In this document: positions 26,746 to 34,431 of the stretch, piece by piece
Position numbering within the stretch: position 1 is the first letter of the stretch
Layout of the letters: every line of letters starts with the position of its first letter
Source: Propionivibrio dicarboxylicus
GTDB taxonomy: Bacteria; Pseudomonadota; Gammaproteobacteria; Burkholderiales; Rhodocyclaceae
Length of the DNA stretch: 64,000 nucleotides
Reading direction: 5' to 3'
NCBI GenBank assembly: GCA_945902805.1
Contig: CAMDMZ010000020.1
Span: 1-64,000, forward strand
The notes under the pieces: model-generated
What the model saw: only the letters and a program-made list of their open reading frames with translations
What the model was told of the DNA's origin: nothing
The model's database searches: none
Translations under genes and position numbers: made by a program

Positions 26746-27369
26746 TTAAGGAAACAGAGGCGCTTGACTCCAGGAGCCATCGGTCTGACGCTCCAGCCTC
26801 ACCCGCTCATGGAGCCGGAAAGCGCCCGCCTTCCAGAATTCGATCACCTGCGGGGTAATACGAAATCCCGACCAGAATTCGGGGCGCGGAATCTCACCGA
26901 CGGCGAACTTGAGGGCGAACGCCGCGACGCGCTTTTCCAGTTCCCAGCGACCTTCCATTGGTTGCGACTGCTTCGACGCCCAGGCACCGATGCGTGAGTC
27001 ACGATGTCGGCTGGCATAGTACGCATCTGCCTCGGTGGCAGGGACCGGGCTTGCCGTACCCTGGATACGTACCTGCCGTTGCAGGCATTTCCAGTGGAAG
27101 AGCAGGGCGGCTTGTGGGTGGGCGGTGAGTTCGCGTGCCTTCTGGCTGCCTAGATTGGTATAAAAAACAAAGCCATCGTCGTCAAAGCCCTTGAGCAGCA
27201 CCATCCGGCTGGAGGGCATACCGTCGGCGCCGACCGTGGCGAGTGTCATCGCCGTGGGGTCATTGGGCTCGCTGGCCGTGGCCTCGTCGAGCCAGATACC
27301 GAAAAGACGGAAGGGATTATCTACGTGCAAACTCATGGCGGAATCGTCCTGTTTCGCGGTGGCAGGCAT
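26746..27369 (-). CDS. pdxH: Pyridoxine/pyridoxamine 5'-phosphate oxidase
   Basis: An FMN enzyme that makes pyridoxal phosphate. Motifs are SSRMVLLKGFDDDGFVFYTN near 55 (FMN binding), AALLFHWKCLQRQVRIQG near 88, and the C-terminal FWKAGAFRLHERVRLER with the Arg and His that contact the cofactor. The first ATG (27369) gives 207 residues; an internal ATG at 27336 (MSLHVDNPF) with AGGA upstream is also possible. It pairs functionally with pdxA elsewhere in the window and is divergent from aroG. Confidence 0.93.
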   Translation of the reverse strand: MPATAKQDDSAMSLHVDNPFRLFGIWLDEATASEPNDPTAMTLATVGADGMPSSRMVLLKGFDDDGFVFYTNLGSQKARELTAHPQAALLFHWKCLQRQVRIQGTASPVPATEADAYYASRHRDSRIGAWASKQSQPMEGRWELEKRVAAFALKFAVGEIPRPEFWSGFRITPQVIEFWKAGAFRLHERVRLERQTDGSWSQAPLFP

Positions 27370-27484
27370 TTCCTGCGCGGTAGCAAATTATAGGCGTGGC
27401 AAAATACCCCTTTAATAACAATCCGCGTGGTTGTTTATGGCTGAGCCGTGAGTGGAGCAGCCAAGCGCGGCAGACCAGAAAATC

Positions 27485-28552
27485 ATGAAACACATTACCG
27501 ACGACGTTCGCATCCGCGAGATCAAGGAACTCTCGCCCCCGGGCCACATCCTGCGTGAGTTTCCCGCCACCGAGCTGGCCGCCGAAACCACTTATCAGGC
27601 GCGTCAGGGCGTACACCGCATCCTGCATGGTGCCGATGACCGTCTGGTCGTCGTGATCGGTCCTTGCTCGATCCATGATTACGACGCGGCCATGGAATAC
27701 GCCCGGAAGCTTGCCGCCATGCGCGCGAAGTACGCAGCTGATTTGCTGATCCTGATGCGCGTCTATTTTGAAAAGCCGCGCACGACCGTTGGCTGGAAAG
27801 GACTGATCAACGATCCGCGCCTGGATGGCAGTTTCAAGATCAACGATGGCCTGCGATTGGCGCGCAAACTCTTGTGGGAAATCAGCGAACTCGGCTTGCC
27901 TTGTGCCACCGAATTCCTCGATACCATCACGCCGCAATACACGGCCGACCTGATTTCCTGGGGCGCCATCGGTGCCCGTACCACCGAGTCGCAGGTTCAT
28001 CGCGAACTGGCGTCGGGCTTGTCCTGTCCGGTCGGGTTCAAGAATGGCACCGACGGCAATATCCGCATCGCTGTCGACGCCATCAAGGCAGCGGCCAGTC
28101 CGCACCACTTTCTGTCGGTGACCAAGGCCGGTCATTCGGCCATTGTGTCGACCAATGGCAACGAGGATTGTCACGTCATCCTGCGTGGTGGTAAGGCGCC
28201 GAATTTTGACGCGAATGCCGTCGAGGCGGCCTGCGTCGAACTCGGTAAGTCGGGCCTGGCGGCACGTGTGATGATCGACTTCTCGCACGCCAATAGCAGC
28301 AAACAATTTAAGAAGCAGATTGATGTTGCGCGTGATGTCGGGGTGCAGATGGCGGAAGGCGACGATCGCATTTTCGGCGTGATGATCGAATCCCACCTTA
28401 AGGAAGGTCGTCAGGACCTGACAGCCGGCAAATCGCTCGAATACGGCCAGTCGATTACCGATGCCTGCCTGGGCTGGGACGATAGTCTGGTTTCGCTCGA
28501 TATTCTGGCCGAAGCCGTGCGCCGGCGGCGGCTGACGGTTGCGGTTCGCTAA
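27485..28552 (+). CDS. 3-deoxy-D-arabino-heptulosonate-7-phosphate synthase, class I
   Basis: First step of the shikimate pathway. The 355-residue protein aligns from its first residues with E. coli AroG (DDVRIREIKEL, then FPATELAAETTYQAR), which fixes the start at the ATG at 27485 rather than the GTG at 27452. Active-site motifs are VVVIGPCSIHD near 56, EKPRTTVGWKGLINDP near 96, KNGTDGNI near 190 and DFSHANSSK near 270. Which aromatic amino acid inhibits it cannot be decided safely; similarity looks closest to the AroG type. Confidence 0.93.
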   Translation: MKHITDDVRIREIKELSPPGHILREFPATELAAETTYQARQGVHRILHGADDRLVVVIGPCSIHDYDAAMEYARKLAAMRAKYAADLLILMRVYFEKPRTTVGWKGLINDPRLDGSFKINDGLRLARKLLWEISELGLPCATEFLDTITPQYTADLISWGAIGARTTESQVHRELASGLSCPVGFKNGTDGNIRIAVDAIKAAASPHHFLSVTKAGHSAIVSTNGNEDCHVILRGGKAPNFDANAVEAACVELGKSGLAARVMIDFSHANSSKQFKKQIDVARDVGVQMAEGDDRIFGVMIESHLKEGRQDLTAGKSLEYGQSITDACLGWDDSLVSLDILAEAVRRRRLTVAVR

Positions 28553-28625
28553 ACATCGGATTGCCCTAAATTGTCAGGGCTATCCTTGATTAGCCGTTGT
28601 CATGGGCCGGATATACTCCGGAGTC

Positions 28626-29156
28626 ATGACCGCAAATGAGACCCTGAACAAACTCGAAATGCTGGGCGATGCCATCCCCTTTGTTGGCCGTATCCGCGAG
28701 ATTATCGAAACGATACAGTTATTCGAGGATTTCGAGGCCGCCGAGCTTGAGCAACTGGCCGCTTACATGCGCTGTTATCGGGCGCCGACGGGGACCGAGA
28801 TCATCGCCGAAAATGAGCCGGGTGATTTCATGATCCTGATCCTGGAGGGCTGGGTCGAAATCGTGCGCAAGGATACGCAGGGGCTACCGCAACGAATCGC
28901 CACCGCTGGGCCGGGCAAAACCCTAGGTGAGATGTCACTGATCGACGGCGAGCCGCGTTTTGCCAGTTGTATCGCGCTGGGTATCGTCGAATTCGCCCTT
29001 CTTGACCGCGAAACCCTGTCGCGCCTGATCACCGAACATCCGCGTATTGGCGTCAAGTTGATGATGGAACTCCTGATGTTGCTCAATCAGCGCTTGCGCC
29101 ATGTCTCGGCACAATTGATGGCGTGCATGGATGCGCGCAAAACGCGCATTCGCTGA
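28626..29156 (+). CDS. Cyclic-nucleotide-binding domain protein without DNA-binding domain
   Basis: A 176-residue single-domain protein. Residues about 35-150 form a cNMP-binding beta-roll (FEDFEAAELEQLAAYM, ENEPGDFMILILEGWVEIV) with a phosphate-binding-cassette-like GKTLGEMSLIDGEPRFASCI. No helix-turn-helix follows, so unlike Crp/Fnr it is unlikely to bind DNA itself. The ATG at 28626 has GGAG close upstream. Partner and ligand are unknown. It converges on the sulfatase gene. Confidence 0.8.
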   Translation: MTANETLNKLEMLGDAIPFVGRIREIIETIQLFEDFEAAELEQLAAYMRCYRAPTGTEIIAENEPGDFMILILEGWVEIVRKDTQGLPQRIATAGPGKTLGEMSLIDGEPRFASCIALGIVEFALLDRETLSRLITEHPRIGVKLMMELLMLLNQRLRHVSAQLMACMDARKTRIR

Positions 29157-29183
29157 TACCGCCGCTGGTACCGCAACCAGTCG

Positions 29184-31181
29184 TTAGCGCGGCGCCTTGG
29201 CGTCACGTTTCAACGCGCCGGACCGGTAGGCTTCCGACGCGCCCTGATAGTAAGCCACGGCTTCATCCAGTAAGGCCATCCCCTTTGCGTCGGCCGTCAG
29301 TTCGGCACCGGTGTCGGGGTCGATCAGCCGCCATTTTTGCTGCGGCCGCAGTTCGACCAGCACATTGTTCTCCAGATAGCCCACCGTTTGGTAGTTGGCG
29401 AAGAACGCGCGTTGATGTTGCGGCCCATCCTTGATGATGTCGTGGCCGAAAAAGTGCGAGCGATAGCTAAAGTTAAGTAAGGCCAGCAAGGTTGGCCCGA
29501 CATCAATCTGTGAGGCGAGGGTATCAATGCGGGCTGGCGCCAGATTGCCCGGCGAATACATGATCAGCGGAATATGAAACTGCTCGACCGGTAGATCGGT
29601 CTTGCCCCGTCCCGACGCGGTGTGATCCGCCACAATTACAAATACGGTGTTCTTGAACCAGGGCTTTTTGCCGGCTCGTTCAATGAAGTCGCCGATCGCC
29701 CAGTCGGTGTACTTCACCGCGCCGTCGCGCCCGCTGCCGGAGGGAATGTCGATGCGCTTGTCCGGGTAGGTGAAGGGCCGGTGATTGGAGGTGGTCATCA
29801 CGTGGGCGAAGAAATGCTTACCCGCCGCCGCGCGCTGGTCGATCTGGTCAAGCGCCAGGGTGAACAGGTCTTCATCGGCCACGCCCCAGATGTTTTCGTG
29901 GTGGATGGCTTCTTTGGGAATCGAGGTGCGGTCGATTACCGTGTAGCCATTACCGCTAAAAAACGCGTTCATGTTGTCGAAGTAGCCGTAGCCGCCGTAG
30001 ATGTACATCGGTTCGTAGCCACGATCCGAAAACACCTCACCCAGCGTACTCAGCTTGTCGTTGTCCGGACGTTTGACGATGGAATTGCCGGGGGTTGGCG
30101 GGATCGACAGCGTGAGCGCTTCCAGCCCGCGTACCGTGCGGGTGCCGGTGGCGTAGAGGCGGGAAAAGAGCATTCCTTCCTTAGCCAGTCGATCCAGGTG
30201 GGGCGTCAGGCCTTTGTTATTGCCGAACGGGGTCATGAATTCGGCGGACAGGCTTTCGACCGAAATCAGGACCACGTTCAGATGTCTTTCCGGCCCCTCG
30301 GTAACGATATCGCGGTCGATCGCCAGCCGAGCCGCTGAGCGGTAACGTTGCGGGCCGATATGATCGAATTCGGAGCGCAACACGCGGTAAATGTTTTCCA
30401 TCGAGGCGGTGCGATAAAACTGGGCGTAGTCGATTTCATTGGTCCGGAACGCATGCCAAAACTCGAAATGACCATTGCCGGCGAGTTGGCCGGCCTGCGT
30501 ATTCCGTGAAAATTCCTTGAAGTCAGCGTTAACCAGGACGAAAGAAAGTACCGGCAGCATCAGAAACAGGGCCAGACGCCCGAGGCGCGCCCGCAGTTTG
30601 AGCGAGGACAATGCGGCGGCGTGGTGCAGTCCATGGCGCGACAGCCACAGCATCATGGCGACGGCGACACCGATACCGATGAACAATGGCCGCAGATCGT
30701 AGGATTCGCGAATATTGCCGATGACTTCGCGGGTGTAGATCAGGTAATCGACGGCGATGAAGTTGAAGCGGCTGGAGAATTCGTTCCAGAACACGAACTC
30801 GGAGGCACCAACAAAGGCCCAGATCGCATAGACAATCGCCAGCAAGGCCGTGGCGCTGAGCAGAAAACCGCGCGAAACTGCGGCACTCGTAAGACCTTCC
30901 CGGCTCGCTGGCCACAGCGTCGCCAACACGGCGAACAGTGGCAGCCACCAGGCGGCCGCCGCGAGGTCGAATACGCCGCCGATCACCAGGATAGGGAAGC
31001 TGAACCACGGTAGCAGGAGTTCGAACTCGCCGTTGAACAGCAGCAAGCCGATGCGGACAACGGCGTTGAGCCCCAGAAAAGCCAGCAACGCGGTCCGCAC
31101 CAGGCCAAAACGCCCAGCAAACAGCCAGGTGCTGGCTTGTGGAAGTAAGGCTAGGCCACGGAGAACGACTCCGCTACTCAA
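29184..31181 (-). CDS. LtaS/OpgB-type membrane sulfatase (phosphoglycerol transferase family)
   Basis: About 665 residues. The N-terminal third has about five hydrophobic segments (FLGLNAVVRIGLLLF, WFSFPILVIGGVFDLAAAAW, LLAIVYAIWAFV, FIGIGVAVAMMLWL, LFLMLPVLSFVLV). A periplasmic alkaline-phosphatase-like domain follows (NVVLISVESLSAEFM with metal Glu, nucleophile Thr in TRTVRGLEAL, VIVADHTASG, HIPLIMYSP). Relatives transfer phosphoglycerol or phosphoethanolamine to glycans or lipids; the substrate here is unknown. I chose a TTG start at 31181 overlapping the adenosyltransferase stop, with GGGAAG upstream. The longer open frame to 31349 lies entirely in the neighbouring gene. Confidence 0.83.
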   Translation of the reverse strand: MSSGVVLRGLALLPQASTWLFAGRFGLVRTALLAFLGLNAVVRIGLLLFNGEFELLLPWFSFPILVIGGVFDLAAAAWWLPLFAVLATLWPASREGLTSAAVSRGFLLSATALLAIVYAIWAFVGASEFVFWNEFSSRFNFIAVDYLIYTREVIGNIRESYDLRPLFIGIGVAVAMMLWLSRHGLHHAAALSSLKLRARLGRLALFLMLPVLSFVLVNADFKEFSRNTQAGQLAGNGHFEFWHAFRTNEIDYAQFYRTASMENIYRVLRSEFDHIGPQRYRSAARLAIDRDIVTEGPERHLNVVLISVESLSAEFMTPFGNNKGLTPHLDRLAKEGMLFSRLYATGTRTVRGLEALTLSIPPTPGNSIVKRPDNDKLSTLGEVFSDRGYEPMYIYGGYGYFDNMNAFFSGNGYTVIDRTSIPKEAIHHENIWGVADEDLFTLALDQIDQRAAAGKHFFAHVMTTSNHRPFTYPDKRIDIPSGSGRDGAVKYTDWAIGDFIERAGKKPWFKNTVFVIVADHTASGRGKTDLPVEQFHIPLIMYSPGNLAPARIDTLASQIDVGPTLLALLNFSYRSHFFGHDIIKDGPQHQRAFFANYQTVGYLENNVLVELRPQQKWRLIDPDTGAELTADAKGMALLDEAVAYYQGASEAYRSGALKRDAKAPR

Positions 31182-31729
31182 GCGTTCTTCCCTTTCTGCC
31201 ACAGCACATCTCCGCAGCCGTCGAGCTTGTTGAGCCAGCGACCGAGGACGAACAGCAGATCGGAGAGGCGGTTCAAATATTGCCGGCTGATTTCGGAAAC
31301 CTTTTCCTGGTGGGCGACAGCCACCACGGCTCGTTCCGCGCGGCGACATATTGTTCGCGCCAGATGTGTGATCGCGGCGGGGCGGGTACCGCCGGGTAGG
31401 ATGAATTCTTTGAGCGGACCGAGTTCGGCGTTATAGCGGTCAATGGCATTTTCAAGGCGTGCCGGTTGAGTTTCTTTGACCAGCACGGCACCGGGAATCG
31501 ACATTTCGCCGCCCAGATCAAACAGATCGTGCTGGATGCCGGTCAGCAACTCGCGCAGATCGACAGGCAGTTCCTCGCATAGCAGCAAACCGATCATCGA
31601 ATTGAGTTCATCGACGTCGCCCAGTGCTGCGATGCGCATCGAATCCTTGCCAATGCGTGAGCCATCGCCGAGCCCGGTGGTACCGGCATCACCGGTGCGT
31701 GTATAGATTTTTGAGAGTCGGTGTCCCAT
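31178..31729 (-). CDS. PduO-type ATP:cob(I)alamin adenosyltransferase
   Basis: Forms adenosylcobalamin from cob(I)alamin and ATP. The 183-residue protein has the PduO N-terminus SKIYTRTGDAGTTGLGDGSR (ATP binding) and the signature FILPGGTRPAAITHLARTICRRAER near 110-135, ending with LSDLLFVLGRWLNK. The ATG at 31729 is preceded within 3 bp by the dispersed 25-bp motif instead of a clear ribosome-binding site. The downstream sulfatase appears translationally coupled. Confidence 0.93.
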   Translation of the reverse strand: MGHRLSKIYTRTGDAGTTGLGDGSRIGKDSMRIAALGDVDELNSMIGLLLCEELPVDLRELLTGIQHDLFDLGGEMSIPGAVLVKETQPARLENAIDRYNAELGPLKEFILPGGTRPAAITHLARTICRRAERAVVAVAHQEKVSEISRQYLNRLSDLLFVLGRWLNKLDGCGDVLWQKGKNA

Positions 31730-31732
31730 AGT

Positions 31733-31757
31733 AAAAAGTCGGTGCTGGCAGGGCGGC
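31733..31757 (-). repeat. Dispersed 25-bp motif, copy 7 (2 mismatches)
   Basis: Minus orientation, with its T-tract 3 bp upstream of the adenosyltransferase ATG, the same arrangement as upstream of nasA. Confidence 0.85.
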
Positions 31758-31922
31758 GGATTATAGTCGCCGCGCCATCACGCTATTGCCGGTGTGGTGC
31801 GGCCTATCCCGACTCAGATCGCCTACCGACGTTGTTAGTTTGGCAAAAAGGTAGTAGCGCGAATGCGTTGGCCCAGACCAAGACCCGTAACATGCGACAA
31901 TTTTCAGCTCAGACCGGGCAGA

Positions 31923-31940
31923 ATGCATCATCTGATGCAT
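31923..31940. promoter_or_regulatory. Perfect palindrome upstream of gamma-carbonic anhydrase
   Basis: ATGCATCA-TC-TGATGCAT is a perfect inverted repeat with a 2-bp centre, 42 bp before the carbonic anhydrase ATG. Size and symmetry suit a dimeric repressor or activator operator. The regulator is unknown. Confidence 0.45.
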
Positions 31941-31982
31941 GAGTCGCCGTTTGAATGTCGTGATTTCAGCAAGGGAGTGTGC

Positions 31983-32543
31983 ATGATCCGCAAGAATCCC
32001 AGTGGCGACCTGCCGGTGGTACACGAGTCTGCCTTCGTCGATCCGACGGCCATTCTGTGCGGCAAGATTCTCGTCGAGGAAAACGTCTTCATCGGTCCGT
32101 ACGCTGTGATTCGTGCCGACGAGGTAGATGAGAATGGCGGGATGGAGCCCATCATCATCGGGGCGGGTTCGAACATTCAGGATGGCGTGGTGATCCATTG
32201 CAAGGCCGGTGGCGGCGTGCAGATAGGCCGTTCCACCTCGATTGCCCATCGATCTATCGTTCACGGTCCGTGTACCGTTGGCGATAATGTTTTCATCGGC
32301 TTTAACTCGGTGCTGTTCAACTGTACGATCGGTGCTGGTTCCGTCGTGCGCCATAACTCCGTGGTCGAAGGTTGCCGCGTGCCACCGGGTTTCTACATTC
32401 CATCGACGACCAATGTGCATTCGGATGAGGAACTGGCTCAGATCCAGCCGGTCTCCGGGGATGCGACGAGTTTTTCCGAGAGTGTTGCGGAGGCGAATCG
32501 CACATTGGTACGTGGGTATAACCGAATTCGCAACGAATTTTAG
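31983..32543 (+). CDS. Gamma-class carbonic anhydrase-like protein
   Basis: A 186-residue left-handed beta-helix of hexapeptide repeats. Residues equivalent to gamma-carbonic anhydrase are visible: R44 and D46 (IRAD), Q66, and zinc ligands H72 (VIHC), H89 and H94 (AHRSIVHG). It lacks the acidic loop of Cam, as in the short CamH/CcmM type. It would interconvert CO2 and bicarbonate in the cytoplasm. AAGGGAG precedes the ATG. Its place upstream of the DabA/NuoM-like cluster supports a role in inorganic-carbon handling; an acyltransferase of the same fold is the alternative. Confidence 0.78.
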   Translation: MIRKNPSGDLPVVHESAFVDPTAILCGKILVEENVFIGPYAVIRADEVDENGGMEPIIIGAGSNIQDGVVIHCKAGGGVQIGRSTSIAHRSIVHGPCTVGDNVFIGFNSVLFNCTIGAGSVVRHNSVVEGCRVPPGFYIPSTTNVHSDEELAQIQPVSGDATSFSESVAEANRTLVRGYNRIRNEF

Positions 32544-32596
32544 AGTTCCCGAAAAGGGGATTTTCTTCGGACACGACGTGGCGATCTCGACGTCAG

Positions 32597-32926
32597 GTGC
32601 CGGCGGGGCTGTCATCGGACAGTCTGTTGATCGTTGGCGACGACGTCAATGAGATGGATGCCTCGGGCGAGGAGGTCATCCACCACGTGATCCCGTGTTT
32701 GCGTGACAATGGCGTGTATATGCTGTTCTCCGGACTCAAACAAATGGTGATCGACGTCATGCGCGCAACTGGATTGCTGGCGTATCTGGGCGAAGAAAAC
32801 CGGCATGCCGACGATCATCTGGCCCTCGCGGCCATTTATAAGAAAGTCGGTGCTGGCGGGACGGCGGATGCGGTGATCGAGTGCCCCCTGATGCCGCTGC
32901 GCTGGGGAGGCGATCAGGGCCGCTGA
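32597..32926 (+). pseudogene. C-terminal STAS-domain remnant of a SulP anion transporter
   Basis: Residues LLIVGDDVNEMDASGEEVIH, a stretch with FSGLKQMVIDVMRATGL, and LGEENRHADDHLALAAIYKK match the STAS domain that ends SulP permeases. The membrane domain is absent: upstream is only about 50 bp of unrelated sequence after the carbonic anhydrase stop. The nominal GTG start has no ribosome site. The dispersed motif (KVGAGGTA) follows the domain end and adds a foreign tail. Probably a relic of a bicarbonate/sulfate transporter formerly between the carbonic anhydrase and the NuoM-like gene; a free-standing STAS protein is less likely. Confidence 0.6.
32841..32865 (-). repeat. Dispersed 25-bp motif, copy 8 (1 mismatch)
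   Basis: Minus orientation, read as KVGAGGTA at the end of the SulP/STAS relic. Confidence 0.88.
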
Positions 32927-32958
32927 TTCGCGCTCCTGATTCCTGCCGCTAAGTCGAT

Positions 32959-34431
32959 ATGTTGCGTGTTCTGTTGCTTTTGCCCTTAGCCGGTGCTTTG
33001 CTGGTCGGTCTGTTACCGCGCAAACGTCCGGACTTGCTCTGGCGCGTTGCCTTCGCTACGGCAATGGCGACGCTGCTGCTGGCCTGGGGCCAGATTGCGA
33101 ACTTCGACATCGGCTCGGCCGACATCCAGTTTTTTGAAACCCATACCTGGAATCCGCGTCTTGGCTCGGCGTTTTCGCTTGGTGTCGATGGCCTGTCGTT
33201 CGCCCTCGTTCTGCTCGCCACGTTGCTGATTGTGGTCGCCTTGCTGGCGTTCCGCGTGCCCGATCGTGGCGCCAAGCTCTATTACGTGCTGCTGCTGATG
33301 CTCGAAACGGCGGCCCTTGGCGTCTTCATGGCGCGTGACTGGTCTCTGTTCTACGTGTTCTGGGAGATGACGCTGATCCCGTTGTTCTTCCTCATCGAGC
33401 GCCTGGGCGGCGCGCAGCGGCAGCGTGCGGCGCTCAATTTCGTCCTCTACACCATGGGCGGCTCGGTGTTCATGCTGGTTGCTTTGTTGTTGCTCTACGA
33501 TGCCGCACCGGGCCACAGTTTCGACATGCTCTCCATGGCGACCGGCGGCGGCAGTCTCGCCACCGACAAGCAGGTGCTGATCTTTCTTGGGCTCTTCATC
33601 GGCTTCGCCGTCAAGATGGGCGTCTTTCCCCTGCATGGTTGGATGCCGCTGGTCTATGCCGAGGCGCCGGCGGCGGTGACGCTGATTTCTTCCGGCATCC
33701 TGCTCAAAATGGGCGCCTACGGCATTCTGCGCGCGGTGACCACCTTGCCCGGTGCCGCGATCGCTTTGCAGCAAAGTCTCACTATTCTGGCCTTCGTCAG
33801 CCTGCTCTACGGTGCGCTGCTGGCCTGGAAAAGCCGCAATCTGGTGGTGATGGCGGCTTATGCGTCGATCTCGCACATGGCCGTCGTGCTGCTTGGTACC
33901 GCCACCCTGAATGCCACCGGGATCACCGGTGCGGCGCTGCAAATGCTCGGCCACGGGCTCGCCGCCGGTTTGCTGTTTCTGCTTCTGGGTTTGCTCGCCG
34001 AGCGTCTGGGCAGTCGTGAGCTGGTGGCTTTCGAGGGATTGCTGCACCGCGCGCCGCGTTTTGCCGGTCTGCTGATTCTGGCTCTGGTCGGCAGTATCGG
34101 TTTGCCGGGCACCATCGGTTTCATCAGCGAGTTGCAGGTGATGGCGGGGGGCTATGCGCGATGGGGCGGAGCGATTGCTTTGCTGTCTGTTGCCGTCCTG
34201 ATTGGCGCCGCCTATTGCCTGCGCGTGACCAATGTGGTGATCAGCACGAGGGCCAAACCTGACACCAAACCGGACCCCGCCCCGATTGCCGATCTGGGAC
34301 ACGCCGAGGCGGTCGCCGCCGGTATTTTGCTGACGGGCATGTTCGGTCTCGGCTTCTTCCCCATGCCGCTGCTGGAGTTGCTGGGCCAGACCGCCGCCGC
34401 CATGGGACGCTTGTTCGGAGGCATGGCATGA
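32959..34431 (+). CDS. NuoM-like proton-translocating antiporter subunit (1)
   Basis: A 490-residue integral membrane protein of the complex I/Mrp antiporter family. Its roughly 14 helices include the conserved proton-channel residues: Glu in FYVFWEMTLIPLFF near 135, Lys in GFAVKMGVFPLHGWMPLVYAEAP near 220 and Lys in LLKMGAYG near 252. No other complex I genes are nearby. It overlaps dabA by 4 bp, so it probably supplies the cation-driven membrane part of the carbon-uptake complex rather than respiration. Confidence 0.85.
   Translation: MLRVLLLLPLAGALLVGLLPRKRPDLLWRVAFATAMATLLLAWGQIANFDIGSADIQFFETHTWNPRLGSAFSLGVDGLSFALVLLATLLIVVALLAFRVPDRGAKLYYVLLLMLETAALGVFMARDWSLFYVFWEMTLIPLFFLIERLGGAQRQRAALNFVLYTMGGSVFMLVALLLLYDAAPGHSFDMLSMATGGGSLATDKQVLIFLGLFIGFAVKMGVFPLHGWMPLVYAEAPAAVTLISSGILLKMGAYGILRAVTTLPGAAIALQQSLTILAFVSLLYGALLAWKSRNLVVMAAYASISHMAVVLLGTATLNATGITGAALQMLGHGLAAGLLFLLLGLLAERLGSRELVAFEGLLHRAPRFAGLLILALVGSIGLPGTIGFISELQVMAGGYARWGGAIALLSVAVLIGAAYCLRVTNVVISTRAKPDTKPDPAPIADLGHAEAVAAGILLTGMFGLGFFPMPLLELLGQTAAAMGRLFGGMA

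Noticed and set aside
25780-26997. Long open frame (405 codons) on the plus strand
   Set aside because: Antisense to the phosphofructokinase gene; low-complexity HHQ/RAQ-type composition typical of shadows.
28231-28270. Possible further motif copy in the DAHP synthase gene (AAGTCGGGCCTGGCGG)
   Set aside because: About eight mismatches over 25 positions; falls within a conserved protein segment, so chance is likely.
32325-32350. Possible motif copy in the carbonic anhydrase gene (TCGGTGCTGG)
   Set aside because: Only ten bases match, without the A-tract or GGGACGGC part; encoded residues fit the hexapeptide repeat.
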